A DNA stretch of 64,000 nucleotides from Verrucomicrobiota bacterium (GCA_028872915.1 JAGWNY010000001.1:62001-126000); one strand, 5' to 3'; shown: positions 54,680 through 63,511, numbered from the stretch's first letter. Notes: generated by a model not told the origin, from the letters alone. Made by a program: numbers and translations.

Positions 54680-54792
54680 AATCCGCGTTGCATTGCAAAT
54701 GGGATGATCTGCTTGGCAGTTGTGAAAAAGTGTAGCTATTCTTTCATGTCGCGCTTTCCAAAACGGCAATCAGACTGCTTTTAGAATCCCAT

Positions 54793-54853
54793 GGGGCGGG
54801 CATACCCTCCCTGGGTCTGTAGGTGGCGAGCGACAGAGCCTCCTGCCCGCCCC
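54793..54853. repeat. REP/MITE-like inverted repeat
   Basis: GGGGCGGGCA (54793-54802) and TGCCCGCCCC (54844-54853) form a perfect 10-bp inverted repeat around a 41-base loop. The loop contains GGTGGCGAGCGACAGAGCC. It lies in a 255-bp gap with no gene between the RHH gene and galM, and could be an interspersed palindromic element. I did not find a second copy in this window. Confidence 0.5.
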
Positions 54854-54934
54854 GCCGTAATTCCCCCCTGGGGGAAGGAACGCCGGGCGCAAAAAATCGA
54901 GCAACCACAACCGCGCCAATTGCATCGTTCCTGC

Positions 54935-55948
54935 TCAGGGAAACTTGTACATGCACGTCTGCCGGTAAACCTGGCCCGGCCGCAAAATGACGGCGGGAAA
55001 CCGCGGTTTGTTGACCGAATCGGGAAAATGCTGCGTCTCAAAGCACATCGCCGCAAAGCGTCCGTGCCGGGTGCCGCCCCGGCCACGGATGCCGTCAAAG
55101 TGGTTGGCCGTGTAAAATTGGAGGCCTGGCTGGGTCGTCCACGTTTCCATCGTCCGGCCCGATTTGCATTCCCGGACGCGTGCCGCCAGCGCAAGTCCCG
55201 TGCCGCCGTTGCGGATGACAAAATTACAATCGAAACCGCCGGCGACCGCCGGATATTTTTTCATTGGGTCGCCGACGAGGCGCGGCGTGGTAAAATCCAT
55301 GCCGGTCCCGGTGACTGGCGCGATCTCGCCGGTGGGAATCAACGCGGCGTCGGTGGGCGTGTAGAAATCCGCCGCCACCATCAATTCATGGCCCAGGATG
55401 TTCCCCCTGCCGGCGAGATTGAAATAGCTGTGGCTCGTGAGATTGACGGGGGTCGGCTTGTCCGTTTGCGCGGTGTAATCCAGGCGCAACGCGTTGTCCT
55501 GCGTGAGAGTGAACCGCACCGCCACCTCAAGATTTCCCGGATACCCTTCCTCGCCGTCGCGGCTCAAGTGGAAGAATTCCAATGCATCACCCGCCGGTCG
55601 GTGCGTCCAGACGGCTTTGTCGAAACCGTGCCGGCCGCCATGCAACTGATTTGGCCCCTCATTGGCGGTCAGCCGGAAGATCTCTTGGTCGAGCGTGAAC
55701 TTTGCTCCGCCGATGCGATTGGCCACCCTCCCGCAAATCGAGCCAAAAAACGGATTTTGCAGGTAGCCGCCCAGTGAATCAAAACCAAGAACAACGTCCG
55801 TTCTCCGCCCGCGGGCGTCGGGAACTTCGATGGAGGCTATGGTGGCGCCGTAACTGAGCAGGCGGCAAAGCAAACCGTTTGTGTTTTCCAGCGTCCATCG
55901 CTCTATGATGGCGCCATCGGGCATGACGCCAAATTTTTCTCTCTTCAT
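54935..55948 (-). CDS. galM: Aldose 1-epimerase (galactose mutarotase)
   Basis: This 337-residue beta-sandwich protein has the mutarotase landmarks: FFGSICGRVANRIGGAKF, NQLHGGRHGFDK (His), SHSYFNLAGRGN (catalytic His) and the late LQFYTANHFDG with the C-terminal ETQHFPDSVN containing the catalytic Glu. GalM interconverts alpha and beta forms of glucose or galactose. Length and motif order are typical. The end of the galM gene faces the REP-like element. It lies upstream of no obvious sugar gene, and recJ on the same strand ends about 70 bp before its start. Confidence 0.93.
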   Translation of the reverse strand: MKREKFGVMPDGAIIERWTLENTNGLLCRLLSYGATIASIEVPDARGRRTDVVLGFDSLGGYLQNPFFGSICGRVANRIGGAKFTLDQEIFRLTANEGPNQLHGGRHGFDKAVWTHRPAGDALEFFHLSRDGEEGYPGNLEVAVRFTLTQDNALRLDYTAQTDKPTPVNLTSHSYFNLAGRGNILGHELMVAADFYTPTDAALIPTGEIAPVTGTGMDFTTPRLVGDPMKKYPAVAGGFDCNFVIRNGGTGLALAARVRECKSGRTMETWTTQPGLQFYTANHFDGIRGRGGTRHGRFAAMCFETQHFPDSVNKPRFPAVILRPGQVYRQTCMYKFP

Positions 55949-56016
55949 GGGAACGGTTAATGGCAGGAATGACCCGCGGATGCAATTTCAGATTTCGGAT
56001 TGGCGCTGGAACCACT

Positions 56017-57810
56017 CTAATAACGGCATGTCAGCCCGGGAGCGGAAGGGCGCCAGTCGAGGACTTTTAATTGCACGATCGCGCTGCCATTGAAACGGTT
56101 GATCTGGGGCGTAAAGGCCAGATCGAACTTTCCCACCGGCAATGATCCATCGCCGCGCTTCCACCAGAGGGCTTCGTGGGAGGCGGCTCCGTCGTTGACC
56201 CGCATTTTAACGTGCTGCTTTTCGGCGCCGATGCGCTGAAGCGGCCTGGCATGGGACAATGGGCCGCTCCAGAATTGTGGAGCGGGATTCCCCTGTCCGT
56301 GCGGTTTAAGCCGTTCGAGTTCGCCGAGCATTTGGAAATGAATTTCATCGAGGCCGAGGCGTGCGTCCAGGCGAAGGGTCGGCTGTAAATCGTCTGCAAC
56401 GAGCCGGCGGCGCGCAAGTTCGTTTAGTTTTTCGCGCAGGGGATCAATATTGTGGGGCAGGATGCTCAAACCCGCCGCCATGGCGTGGCCGCCGTGCCTC
56501 AGGAGCAGATGACCGCATTCGCGCAGCGCGCCAGCCAGATCGAAGCCGGCAATGCTCCGTCCCGACCCGCGCATTTCCTCCGCGCCACCGCCAATGATGA
56601 TCGCGGGCCGGTAAAATTCCTGGACCACGCGTGAAGCCACAATTCCCACCACGCCGATGTGCCAGGGCGCCTGGCCCTCAACGATGACAAAATGCCTTTG
56701 CGAATCGAATTTTGCGCGCAACGCGACCATGACCTCATCCGTTATGGCCTTTTCAACGCTCTGCCGTTCACGATTGCGCGCGTCCAGCGCCTGCGCCAGC
56801 GGCATGGCCGCGTCCAGCCTTTCGGCAAGCAGCAGCCGCAGGGCGTCCTCGGCGGTTTCCAGCCGGCCGGCCGCGTTCAGGCGCGGCGCCAGTTGAAACG
56901 CCACTTCATAAACACCAACGGCTTCGGGCGCGCCCGCGATTTTTTTGAGCGCCACGATGCCAGGACGCGCCGTCCGGTTCAATTGCCCAAGGCCGGCCGA
57001 AACCAAAATCCGGTTCTCCCCGGTCAGCGGCACGAGGTCCGCTATGGTTCCCAGTGCCACCAAATCGAGCATTGGCTTGAGGTCGAACTCTGCCGCGCCA
57101 GGCAGGGCGGTGGCGCGTCCGCGTTTCAAAATCGCATGCGCCAGTTTGAACGCAAGGCCGGCGGAACAAAATTCCGTAAATTCCGCTCCCCCTGCCGGGT
57201 TGCCATTGGAGCCGGGCCGTGACAATTGAGGATTGACCAGCGCAACGGCAGCCGGCGGAGGTTTGGAAATCTGATGATGATCCAGGATGATGACCTCAAT
57301 GCCGCGGTCCTGAAGCGAAGCCACAACGTCCGTGGCCGTGGAACCGCAATCCACGGCCAGCAGCAACGTCTTCATCCGCGCCGCGCCGTTTCCCCCGCCC
57401 CAACCCGGTAATTTTTTGAGACAATTCGCGACGCCGCCGGCGCTCAGGCCGTACCCGTCGCCGATGCGCTCTGGCAGATGCCATTCCACGCGCCAGCCCA
57501 GGCCCCGCAACAATTCAACGAGCAACGCCGTGGCCGTGACGCCGTCCACGTCGTAATCGCCAAAGATGACGACCCGTTCGCCCTCGCTCCTGGCCTGCAA
57601 CAGCCGCTCAACGGCTTTATCCATGTCCGGTAATAAAAAGGGGTCCCTCAGATTGGCGAGCCGTGGAAGGAGCACGCCTTCAATGTCCGCCGGCTCGCTG
57701 AACCCGCGATTGAGAAGGCATTGGGCCAGCAGCGGCGATATGCCCAGGCGCGACGCCAGCCGCCCCGCGAGCAGCGGTTGCGATGGCGCGGGAGACCAGC
57801 GAAATTTCAT
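56017..57810 (-). CDS. recJ: Single-stranded-DNA-specific exonuclease RecJ
   Basis: This 597-residue DHH-family enzyme has motif I GDYDVDG (84-90), a metal-binding aspartate at LAVDCG, the DHH triad at 177-179 (LDHHQ) and a DHHA1 region with GRSIAGFDL and LLRHGGHAMAAGLSI. RecJ degrades single-stranded DNA 5'-3' in mismatch repair and recombination. A C-terminal OB-like domain ends with the sequence RFNGSAIVQLKVLDWRPS. The ATG at 57810 directly follows the terC stop codon, so the two genes are likely cotranscribed. Confidence 0.93.
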   Translation of the reverse strand: MKFRWSPAPSQPLLAGRLASRLGISPLLAQCLLNRGFSEPADIEGVLLPRLANLRDPFLLPDMDKAVERLLQARSEGERVVIFGDYDVDGVTATALLVELLRGLGWRVEWHLPERIGDGYGLSAGGVANCLKKLPGWGGGNGAARMKTLLLAVDCGSTATDVVASLQDRGIEVIILDHHQISKPPPAAVALVNPQLSRPGSNGNPAGGAEFTEFCSAGLAFKLAHAILKRGRATALPGAAEFDLKPMLDLVALGTIADLVPLTGENRILVSAGLGQLNRTARPGIVALKKIAGAPEAVGVYEVAFQLAPRLNAAGRLETAEDALRLLLAERLDAAMPLAQALDARNRERQSVEKAITDEVMVALRAKFDSQRHFVIVEGQAPWHIGVVGIVASRVVQEFYRPAIIIGGGAEEMRGSGRSIAGFDLAGALRECGHLLLRHGGHAMAAGLSILPHNIDPLREKLNELARRRLVADDLQPTLRLDARLGLDEIHFQMLGELERLKPHGQGNPAPQFWSGPLSHARPLQRIGAEKQHVKMRVNDGAASHEALWWKRGDGSLPVGKFDLAFTPQINRFNGSAIVQLKVLDWRPSAPGLTCRY

Positions 57811-58806
57811 TTAACTGGACGGGAGGTTTGATTTCGACGATTTCATCATCCGGGCTGTTTTCTTCTCCCGCTGTTCCGCCGCCAGCGACAATGCAATGGA
57901 GATCAGAAGAATGGCCGCGATGATCCCCAATGCCCGGCCGGCTGGGATGTGGACCGCAAACCATTCAGGCTGCCGGCCATGAGGCGCCAATATCATTTTC
58001 GCCCCGGCAAAAATCAGAACCGAGGACAAACCTGCCTTCAGGTATCGAAAATGGCGCAGTGCGCCGGCCAGCAGGAAATACATGGAACGCAATCCGACAA
58101 TGGCGAAGATATTCGATGTAAAGACGATGAAGGCGTCTCGTGTCACGGAAAACACAGCTGGTACGGAATCCACGGCGAAAATCAGGTCGCTGGTTTCCAC
58201 GAGTATCAGCGCCAAAACCAGCGGCGGCAGCGCGAGCCGGATGCGGCCGCCGGGCAGGGCGCCGGCGGGATGGGCGGGCTGGTTTTGCGGCGCCGGGAAA
58301 TAGCGGCGGGCCAGGCGCACGGCGGCGTTGTGTTGCGGGTCGGCGGACGCGCGGAAAAAGAGCATCTTTATCCCCGCGAGCAGGAGGAACGCGCCAAAAA
58401 TATAGAGCACCCAATCAAAGCGGTGAATGAGGACAACGCCGCCGGCAATCATCGCCCCGCGCATGAGCATGGCGCCCGGAATTCCAAAAGTTAAAGCCTG
58501 CCGCTGCCCCTCCGGCGGCAGGTGAAACCATTCCAGGATCAACGCCATCACCAGAATATTGTCGAGAGACAGGGAAAGTTCGATCACGTAGCCGGTTGTG
58601 AATTGGATGGCCTCCTCGTGGCTGCGCCACCGGGCCAGCGCCAGCGCGAAGGCGAGGGCGGCGCAAATCCAGATCGCGCTCCACCCGGCCGCCGCCCGAA
58701 CTGTCACCTGTGCCGAAGCCCGGCGAAACAGCCACGGATCAAGGGCCAGGAAAAACAGGGTACAAAGAATGAACGCGATCCAATGCCATTGCGTGATTCC
58801 GGTCAT
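57811..58806 (-). CDS. TerC-family membrane protein
   Basis: This 331-residue protein has about eight membrane segments and the TerC signatures ELSLSLDNILVMALI and LVETSDLIFAVDSVPAVFSVTRDAFIVFTSNIFAIVGLRS. The acidic residues in these two helices form a likely metal path; relatives such as Alx and MntX export Mn2+. A Pro/Ala-rich linker (about 170-185) separates the two halves. There is no recognisable yybP-ykoY riboswitch in the short gap before it. It is followed directly by recJ, an uncommon pairing. Confidence 0.85.
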   Translation of the reverse strand: MTGITQWHWIAFILCTLFFLALDPWLFRRASAQVTVRAAAGWSAIWICAALAFALALARWRSHEEAIQFTTGYVIELSLSLDNILVMALILEWFHLPPEGQRQALTFGIPGAMLMRGAMIAGGVVLIHRFDWVLYIFGAFLLLAGIKMLFFRASADPQHNAAVRLARRYFPAPQNQPAHPAGALPGGRIRLALPPLVLALILVETSDLIFAVDSVPAVFSVTRDAFIVFTSNIFAIVGLRSMYFLLAGALRHFRYLKAGLSSVLIFAGAKMILAPHGRQPEWFAVHIPAGRALGIIAAILLISIALSLAAEQREKKTARMMKSSKSNLPSS

Positions 58807-58912
58807 CTCGAATTTACGATTTCCGATTTCGGCCTCCGCTCAAAGAAAAAAATCCAGTCAAGTCGGATCAGACTCACGCCCGCGCCCGCGTTTTTAACGG
58901 GCTGCCGGCGCG

Positions 58913-61468
58913 TCAAACCTTTGCCGCGGCCGTATGCTGCATGGTGACCGACGACGCCCCGATTTTGGGCAGCGCGCCTTTGTGCCACCACAAGACAAAC
59001 GCGCTGGCAATGTAGATGGAGGAATACGTGCCGGTGATGATGCCCACCAGGAAGGTGAACGCGAAGTCGTTGATGACGCCGCCGCCCCAAATATACAGGC
59101 AAGCAGTCGCAATGAACACCGTGCCGCTGGTGATGATCGTGCGGCTCAAGGTCTGGTTGAGGGCTTGATTGATGATCTCCTTGAAGCTGCCCCTCATGCC
59201 CAGCTTCAAATCCTCCCGGATACGGTCGAAGATGACAACCTTGTCGTTGATCGAAAAGCCGATGATCGTCAGCACCGCCGCCACCACCGTGGCGCCAAAC
59301 TGGCGCCCGGAAATTCCATTGGCGATACAGTAACAGCCAATGGTCAACAGCACGTCGTGAATGACCGCCACGATGGCCCCTACCGCAAACGAAAATTCAT
59401 AACGGAATGCCACATAAACCAGAATGCCGAACATTGCAAAAATGGACGCAAGAATGGCCGAGTTCCGAACGTCCTTGCCCACCGACGCCCCAACCTCCTG
59501 GCGGCTCAGCGGACGGAAGTCCGCCTGCGGGAACTTTGTCTCCAGGGTCTTGACCACTTCGTCGGCGGTCCCATGCGCGGTCGTCACCCGCAAAGTTTCC
59601 GCCGCGCTGGATACTGTCTTTTGATACTGGATTTGCGCGTCCTTTTGCCCAATCTGCGCCAGCGCGGCCCGAAGTTGGTCCAGGCCTTCCCTTTCCACGA
59701 AACTGAACGTCGTGCTGTCGCCGCCCAGAAAATCCACCCCGAAAAGCTTTTCACCGCGGAAGAAAATACCGTACCCCAGGGAAAGGATGACCAGAAGCCA
59801 GGTGGTGATGAACAAGGGCGTTGCCACGTTCATGAAATTGATTTTGGCGCTGCGGATCACGTGCAGCATGCCCAGCGATTTCAACCAGCTCCGATCCAGC
59901 AGAAAATTGAAAATCAGCCGCGTGACCACCAGCGCCGTAAATAAACTCGCCGCCACGCCGATGGTCAGCGTCACCCCAAATCCCTTGATCTCGCCCGTGC
60001 CCATGAAAATGAGAATGATGGACGAAATAAGCGTCGTGACGTGCGAATCGAAGATGGTGCCAAAGGCCCGCGCGTAACCCGCCGCAATCGCGCCCCGCAA
60101 CGATTTGCCTTTTTCCAGTTCCTCCCGCAGGCGCTCGTATATCAGCACGTTTGCGTCCACCGCCATGCCGATGGTCAACACCACGCCCGCAATGCCCGGC
60201 AGCGTCAGCGTCGTGCCCACGCTGCACATCACCCCCATCAAAATGATGATGTTCACGATCAGCGCCACGTTTGCCGTCAGGCCGGCCACGCGGTAATAAA
60301 CCAGCATGAACAACGATACAAAAATCACCGACGCCACCGACGCGTAAATGCCGTGCCGGATGGTGTCCTTGCCCAGCGTCGGGTCCACGTTTTCCGTGTA
60401 AAGTATGTTCAACGGCGCGCTGAGCGGATTCTGCAACACCGCCGCCAGGTCCTGCGCCTCCGTTTCCGTGAAATTGCCCGTGATTTGAACGTTGCCGCCA
60501 ATAATCGCGCCTTCAATTTGCGGCGCTGAATAAAGCTGCCCGTCCATCACAATCGCCATGCGATGCTTGAATTGGGTCTGTGGATCGGGCGCGTATTCGG
60601 TCGTCACGTCCGCAAACCGTTTTGCCGCGTCGCTCGTGAGCGTAAATTCGATGTCCGGCCGGCCCATGTCATCCCGTCCGGGAGCGGCGCGCGTCACAAT
60701 CGGACCGGCCAGGTTGTTCACCGGCTTCGTGCTCACGATGATCTCCTCCGGCGGCTGCGGCTGCCCATTGACCGGCGGCGCGCTTTCCATGAGATTCGTG
60801 TAACCAGGCGGGACCGGCTGGTGATTGGCCACGATCTCGTCGCTGCGATCGTTCACCATCCGGAATTCCAGGTACGCGGCCTTTTTAATCTGATCCTCGG
60901 CCGCCTGCTTGTCGGCTTCGGAGAGGCCGGGCAATTGGATCAATATTTGATTGGCGCCCACCGGCTGGATGACCGGTTCCGCCACTCCAAACTGGTCCAC
61001 GCGCCGCCGCAGCACTTCCACCGCTTGCGAGATCGCCGCCGACGCCTGCGCCTGGCTGATCTGATTGCTCGTGCCGCCGGCCAGCTTGTTCGTTTGCATC
61101 TCCACCAAAAACGCCGTCCCGCCCTGCAGGTCCAGGCCCAGCTTGATGCGCCCGGTCGCGTTCTGCTGGATTTGGTTGAGAATATAGGTGGACGCGTCCT
61201 CCTGGTTCGTCGCGTTGATGCCGGAAAAATAGGGCTGGATGTTGTTGGTTCCAACCGCCTCGCGCAAAATGGCGAACTCGCTGTTCGTGCCCCATTTTTG
61301 GAGGGCGGTCGCCTTCTCCAGGATATTCGTAAACCGCGCGTCCCGCCCGGTTGCCTGGCGCGCGAATTCCCGAATCAGGTCCCGCGACGTTGGCGGATAT
61401 ACCTGGAACAGCGCCCAGGCGATGATTACCAGGACCAGAATGAATTTCCAGCGATCGTTCTTGTTCAT
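58913..61468 (-). CDS. secDF: Fused protein-export protein SecDF
   Basis: An 851-residue fusion of SecD and SecF. The first ~500 residues have the SecD pattern: LGLDLQGGTAFLVEM, a periplasmic part with AILREAVGTNN, AAVLQNPLSAPLNI and the GMAVDANVLIYERLREEL membrane motif. The last ~300 residues are SecF, with FLGGDSTTFSF, FAVGAIVAVIHDVLLTIG and SINDKVVIFDRIRED. SecDF drives protein export from the periplasmic side with proton motive force. yajC lies just upstream (4-bp gap), the usual secretion module. Fused SecDF is common in this phylum but not in Proteobacteria. Confidence 0.94.
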   Translation of the reverse strand: MNKNDRWKFILVLVIIAWALFQVYPPTSRDLIREFARQATGRDARFTNILEKATALQKWGTNSEFAILREAVGTNNIQPYFSGINATNQEDASTYILNQIQQNATGRIKLGLDLQGGTAFLVEMQTNKLAGGTSNQISQAQASAAISQAVEVLRRRVDQFGVAEPVIQPVGANQILIQLPGLSEADKQAAEDQIKKAAYLEFRMVNDRSDEIVANHQPVPPGYTNLMESAPPVNGQPQPPEEIIVSTKPVNNLAGPIVTRAAPGRDDMGRPDIEFTLTSDAAKRFADVTTEYAPDPQTQFKHRMAIVMDGQLYSAPQIEGAIIGGNVQITGNFTETEAQDLAAVLQNPLSAPLNILYTENVDPTLGKDTIRHGIYASVASVIFVSLFMLVYYRVAGLTANVALIVNIIILMGVMCSVGTTLTLPGIAGVVLTIGMAVDANVLIYERLREELEKGKSLRGAIAAGYARAFGTIFDSHVTTLISSIILIFMGTGEIKGFGVTLTIGVAASLFTALVVTRLIFNFLLDRSWLKSLGMLHVIRSAKINFMNVATPLFITTWLLVILSLGYGIFFRGEKLFGVDFLGGDSTTFSFVEREGLDQLRAALAQIGQKDAQIQYQKTVSSAAETLRVTTAHGTADEVVKTLETKFPQADFRPLSRQEVGASVGKDVRNSAILASIFAMFGILVYVAFRYEFSFAVGAIVAVIHDVLLTIGCYCIANGISGRQFGATVVAAVLTIIGFSINDKVVIFDRIREDLKLGMRGSFKEIINQALNQTLSRTIITSGTVFIATACLYIWGGGVINDFAFTFLVGIITGTYSSIYIASAFVLWWHKGALPKIGASSVTMQHTAAAKV

Positions 61469-61472
61469 GGTC

Positions 61473-61868
61473 TCAAGTTCCTGATTTCTCCTGTCCCGCC
61501 CGTTCCAGGATTTCGGTGACCGAGGATTTGGTGACTTCCATCTTGGCGTCCATCGAACGCAGCGAGACCGTTTTATCCTTGACCGTGATCACCACCCCGA
61601 CGATGCCGCTGGACGTGACGATCCTGTCCCCCGCTTTGAGGCCTTCCAGCAGGCGCGCCTGCTGCTTGCGCTGCTGTGACTGCGGGCGAAACAGGAGGAA
61701 ATACATCATCACAATCAGTAGCGCGAAAAAGATGACGGGACTGCCAAAAAACGTCTGAAGCGGCGACACGGGGCCGCTTGGCGCGGAGGGCGCGCCGGGC
61801 GAAGCCGCCGCCGCCGCCGCCGCGGACGGCGCATCCGCCAGAAACAAAATCCGGTTCAAGGACATCAT
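61473..61868 (-). CDS. yajC: Preprotein translocase subunit YajC
   Basis: This 131-residue protein has one membrane helix (VIFFALLIVMMYFLLFRPQ) and the typical YajC sequence QQARLLEGLKAGDRIVTSSGIVGVV. The N-terminal 30 residues are Ala/Pro/Ser-rich, longer than in E. coli. YajC associates with SecDF; the secDF ATG lies 4 bp after this stop. Start M1 (61868) and M2 (61865) are adjacent methionines. Upstream codons in the longer frame are not conserved. Confidence 0.92.
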   Translation of the reverse strand: MMSLNRILFLADAPSAAAAAAASPGAPSAPSGPVSPLQTFFGSPVIFFALLIVMMYFLLFRPQSQQRKQQARLLEGLKAGDRIVTSSGIVGVVITVKDKTVSLRSMDAKMEVTKSSVTEILERAGQEKSGT

Positions 61869-61973
61869 GTGAAAATAGTCGTCCACTTTACGGCAACCAA
61901 CCGGATTGGCAAGCGTTATCGAACCCCGTTTCGCGCCCCGACGGAGAAAAAGGGTGTGAGACAAAATTCCGCA

Positions 61974-62189
61974 TCAGTCGAAAAGGCCCAGCCGGGACCA
62001 GAACATGCCCGATTGCCTGCCGCCGCCGCCAATGAGCGTCTTGCAACCGGCTTCGACCACGCCCGAGCCGATAAAGCAGCCCCTGGCCCGGAAGGCGCCA
62101 TATTGCGTTCGTTGGACGTTGCGCACGAAACAGCCGCGGGCGGCGTTGAAGGCGGTGGAAAAACGCTTGAGAACCCAAAATGACTGCAA
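61974..62189 (-). pseudogene. Transposase C-terminal fragment (ISKra4-like)
   Basis: The last ~50 of 71 codons read RTQYGAFRARGCFIGSG, then VVEAGCKTLIG and RQSGMFWS. This matches the conserved C-terminal block of ISKra4-type transposases (IGSGVVEAGCK ... SGMFW). After GMFWS the frame diverges and stops early. The rest of the element, its inverted ends and target duplications are not seen. It is a decayed insertion-sequence remnant. Confidence 0.6.
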
Positions 62190-62442
62190 ATTACTAAAAA
62201 TACCGGGGATCGGCGGCAGGCGAGGGCGGCCCGGTCGGGGGAAAGGACGTGTTTTGGCGTGAATCGGGCGGCGGGGCCTGCCCAGGGGAGAGGCAGCGGC
62301 CCGGACAATCTCACGGCCTTGCCCGCATCAGGCCCGAACCGTGCGGTTGGCGCGGTTGGTCCCGGCCGGGTTCCATTAGACCACGCGGATTCCAACGGCG
62401 GCACTGGCGTGCTCCCGGATTTCATCTTCCTCATTCCGACCG

Positions 62443-62514
62443 TTCCCTTCATTCCGTCAGTTCCATTCATTACGACCGCTCCATTCATTACGACTCTTCC
62501 ATTCATTACTACAG
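62443..62514. repeat. Four tandem copies of an 18-bp unit
   Basis: Four consecutive 18-bp units occur at 62443-62460, 62461-62478, 62479-62496 and 62497-62514, with consensus TTCCATTCATTACGACNG. The last three differ from each other at only a few positions. A degenerate copy precedes them. Because 18 is a multiple of 3, frames through them repeat a six-residue pattern (PFITTV/A/L on the plus strand). Confidence 0.8.
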
Positions 62515-62547
62515 TTGCATTAAACCACGGGGATGGAAGAAAGTCCA

Positions 62548-62643
62548 TGAAAAGTTATTTAACTGAATTTATCGCGGAAGTCATTGCAAGGGAACGGGTT
62601 CCAAAAAGTTATCTAACTGATTTGGCCCAAGTTGAATAACTTT
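62548..62643. repeat. Cluster of AAGTTAT-type repeats with a possible micro-ORF
   Basis: AAAGTTATTTAACTGA (62551-62566) recurs as AAAGTTATCTAACTGA (62605-62620), and a third copy is inverted (AAGTTGAATAACTT, 62629-62642). The cores are near-palindromic. An ATG at 62548 opens a 30-codon frame ending at 62639, beginning MKSYLTEF and repeating KSYLTDL near its end. The peptide may be an accident of the repeats. Confidence 0.45.
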
Positions 62644-62675
62644 CCGCGTGAATTTCAACGCGAATACAGCGCATT

Positions 62676-62708
62676 TCACCACCAAGGCGCGGAGAACACG
62701 GAGAAAGA
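62676..62708. repeat. Possible interspersed-repeat fragment
   Basis: The segment CACCAAGGCGCGGAGAACAC and its flanks resemble a short interspersed repeat (ACCAAGGCGCAGAGACACGG type) common in bacterial intergenic regions of this phylum. I recall the pattern from general knowledge and could not search for other copies; none was noticed in this window. Confidence 0.3.
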
Positions 62709-62808
62709 AGCCGCATTCCAAGACGCTGGCGCGGTTTTGACACGTTGTCTCCCACGGGATGGGTTGGCTGCGGCCCGGGTGCTCCGGGATGAACCCGCCC
62801 CTGCCTTT

Positions 62809-63249
62809 TCAGCGATTGTTGCCAGAAACGGTCGGGGCGGCCGATAGCGTGGGCTTTACGAGGGTGGTTAATTTATCCACCAATTCCGCCGGCGCCCGTT
62901 TTGGCTTTTCGTTCAAACCGGTGCAAACATGGAACGTCTCGGCGTCCAAAATTAATTTTCCGTCCTGGTTGAAAATCCGATGGGCGAAATTGATCCGCAC
63001 CTTGTCGGCGAGGGTTGGCCAGACTTCAACGGTGAGCACATCGTCGTAGCGCGCGGGGAACTTGTAGCGCAGGCGCGCCTCGACCACGGGAAAGATGGCG
63101 TCGGCGTCCTGCAAACCGGCAACCGTGAAGCCCAGTGAACGCAGAAATTCGCCCCTCGCCTCCTCCAACATGTCCAGATAGCGGGAATGATAGACGTGGT
63201 TGCCCACGGTGCATTCGGCGTAGATGACGCGATGAGTGTGCCGAAACAT
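62809..63249 (-). CDS. Hotdog-fold acyl-CoA thioesterase (YbgC/4HBT-like)
   Basis: This 146-residue hotdog protein starts HTHRVIYAECTVGNHVYHSRYLDMLEEAR, aligning with the 4HBT active-site helix. The family's catalytic Asp in D-x-x-G is replaced by Thr (TVGN), and an acidic residue sits two positions earlier. That looks like a recurring subfamily with an NHVYxxRYLD motif. The rest has the usual strands (FPVVEARLRYKFPARYDDVLTVEVW and INFAHRIFNQDG). It should hydrolyse an acyl thioester, but the substituted Asp leaves the mechanism open. It faces aroB divergently. Confidence 0.75.
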   Translation of the reverse strand: MFRHTHRVIYAECTVGNHVYHSRYLDMLEEARGEFLRSLGFTVAGLQDADAIFPVVEARLRYKFPARYDDVLTVEVWPTLADKVRINFAHRIFNQDGKLILDAETFHVCTGLNEKPKRAPAELVDKLTTLVKPTLSAAPTVSGNNR

Positions 63250-63346
63250 TTGGCAAGTTTAGCGGTTGCGGACCCGATTTAACAGATTTTATAGCGGTCT
63301 CAGAAATACTTTAGCCATGCGGTTGGGGAGAAGGGAACAGCGGTTC

Positions 63347-63427
63347 TTTTGGGTTTTGGCTTCGTTTTCGCTCGGTTACAGGCCGCTTTGGGCATGCTCC
63401 CTCGCCCGGCCTCGCCAAAACCCAAAA
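63347..63427. repeat. Long inverted repeat between thioesterase gene and aroB
   Basis: TTTTGGGTTTTGGC (63347-63360) and GCCAAAACCCAAAA (63414-63427) form a perfect 14-bp inverted repeat around a 53-base loop. Short imperfect matches extend outward (CAGCG on both arms). The region has no credible gene. A MITE-like element, a regulatory hairpin or a terminator are possible. Confidence 0.55.
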
Positions 63428-63511
63428 TTCCTCGCTGCCGCACGGCTACATTATTTCCTCAACCGCTCTAATTTTCTTCAAACTGGCCTTGCGAGATTGT
63501 AGTTTGGGCCA

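Larger units (their letters stand above)
61869..62808. other. Repeat-rich 0.94-kb region without an intact gene
   Basis: This stretch between yajC and the thioesterase gene holds a transposase remnant, 18-bp tandem repeats, a set of AAGTTAT motifs and an interspersed-repeat-like segment. Long open frames on both strands (for example 62259-62639 plus and 61916-62548 minus) overlap each other and show no family match by eye, so I do not call them genes. Confidence 0.6.

Noticed and set aside
58807..58912. Possible manganese riboswitch ahead of the TerC gene
   Set aside because: The gap is about 106 bp, lacks the expected conserved stems by eye, and holds only weak GC pairings.
61916..62548. 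210-residue minus-strand open frame in the yajC-thioesterase gap
   Set aside because: It overlaps the transposase remnant in another frame and owes its length to the 18-bp repeats; no family resemblance.
62259..62639. 126-residue plus-strand frame over the tandem repeats
   Set aside because: Its composition follows the repeats and low-complexity DNA; no ribosome site or similarity.
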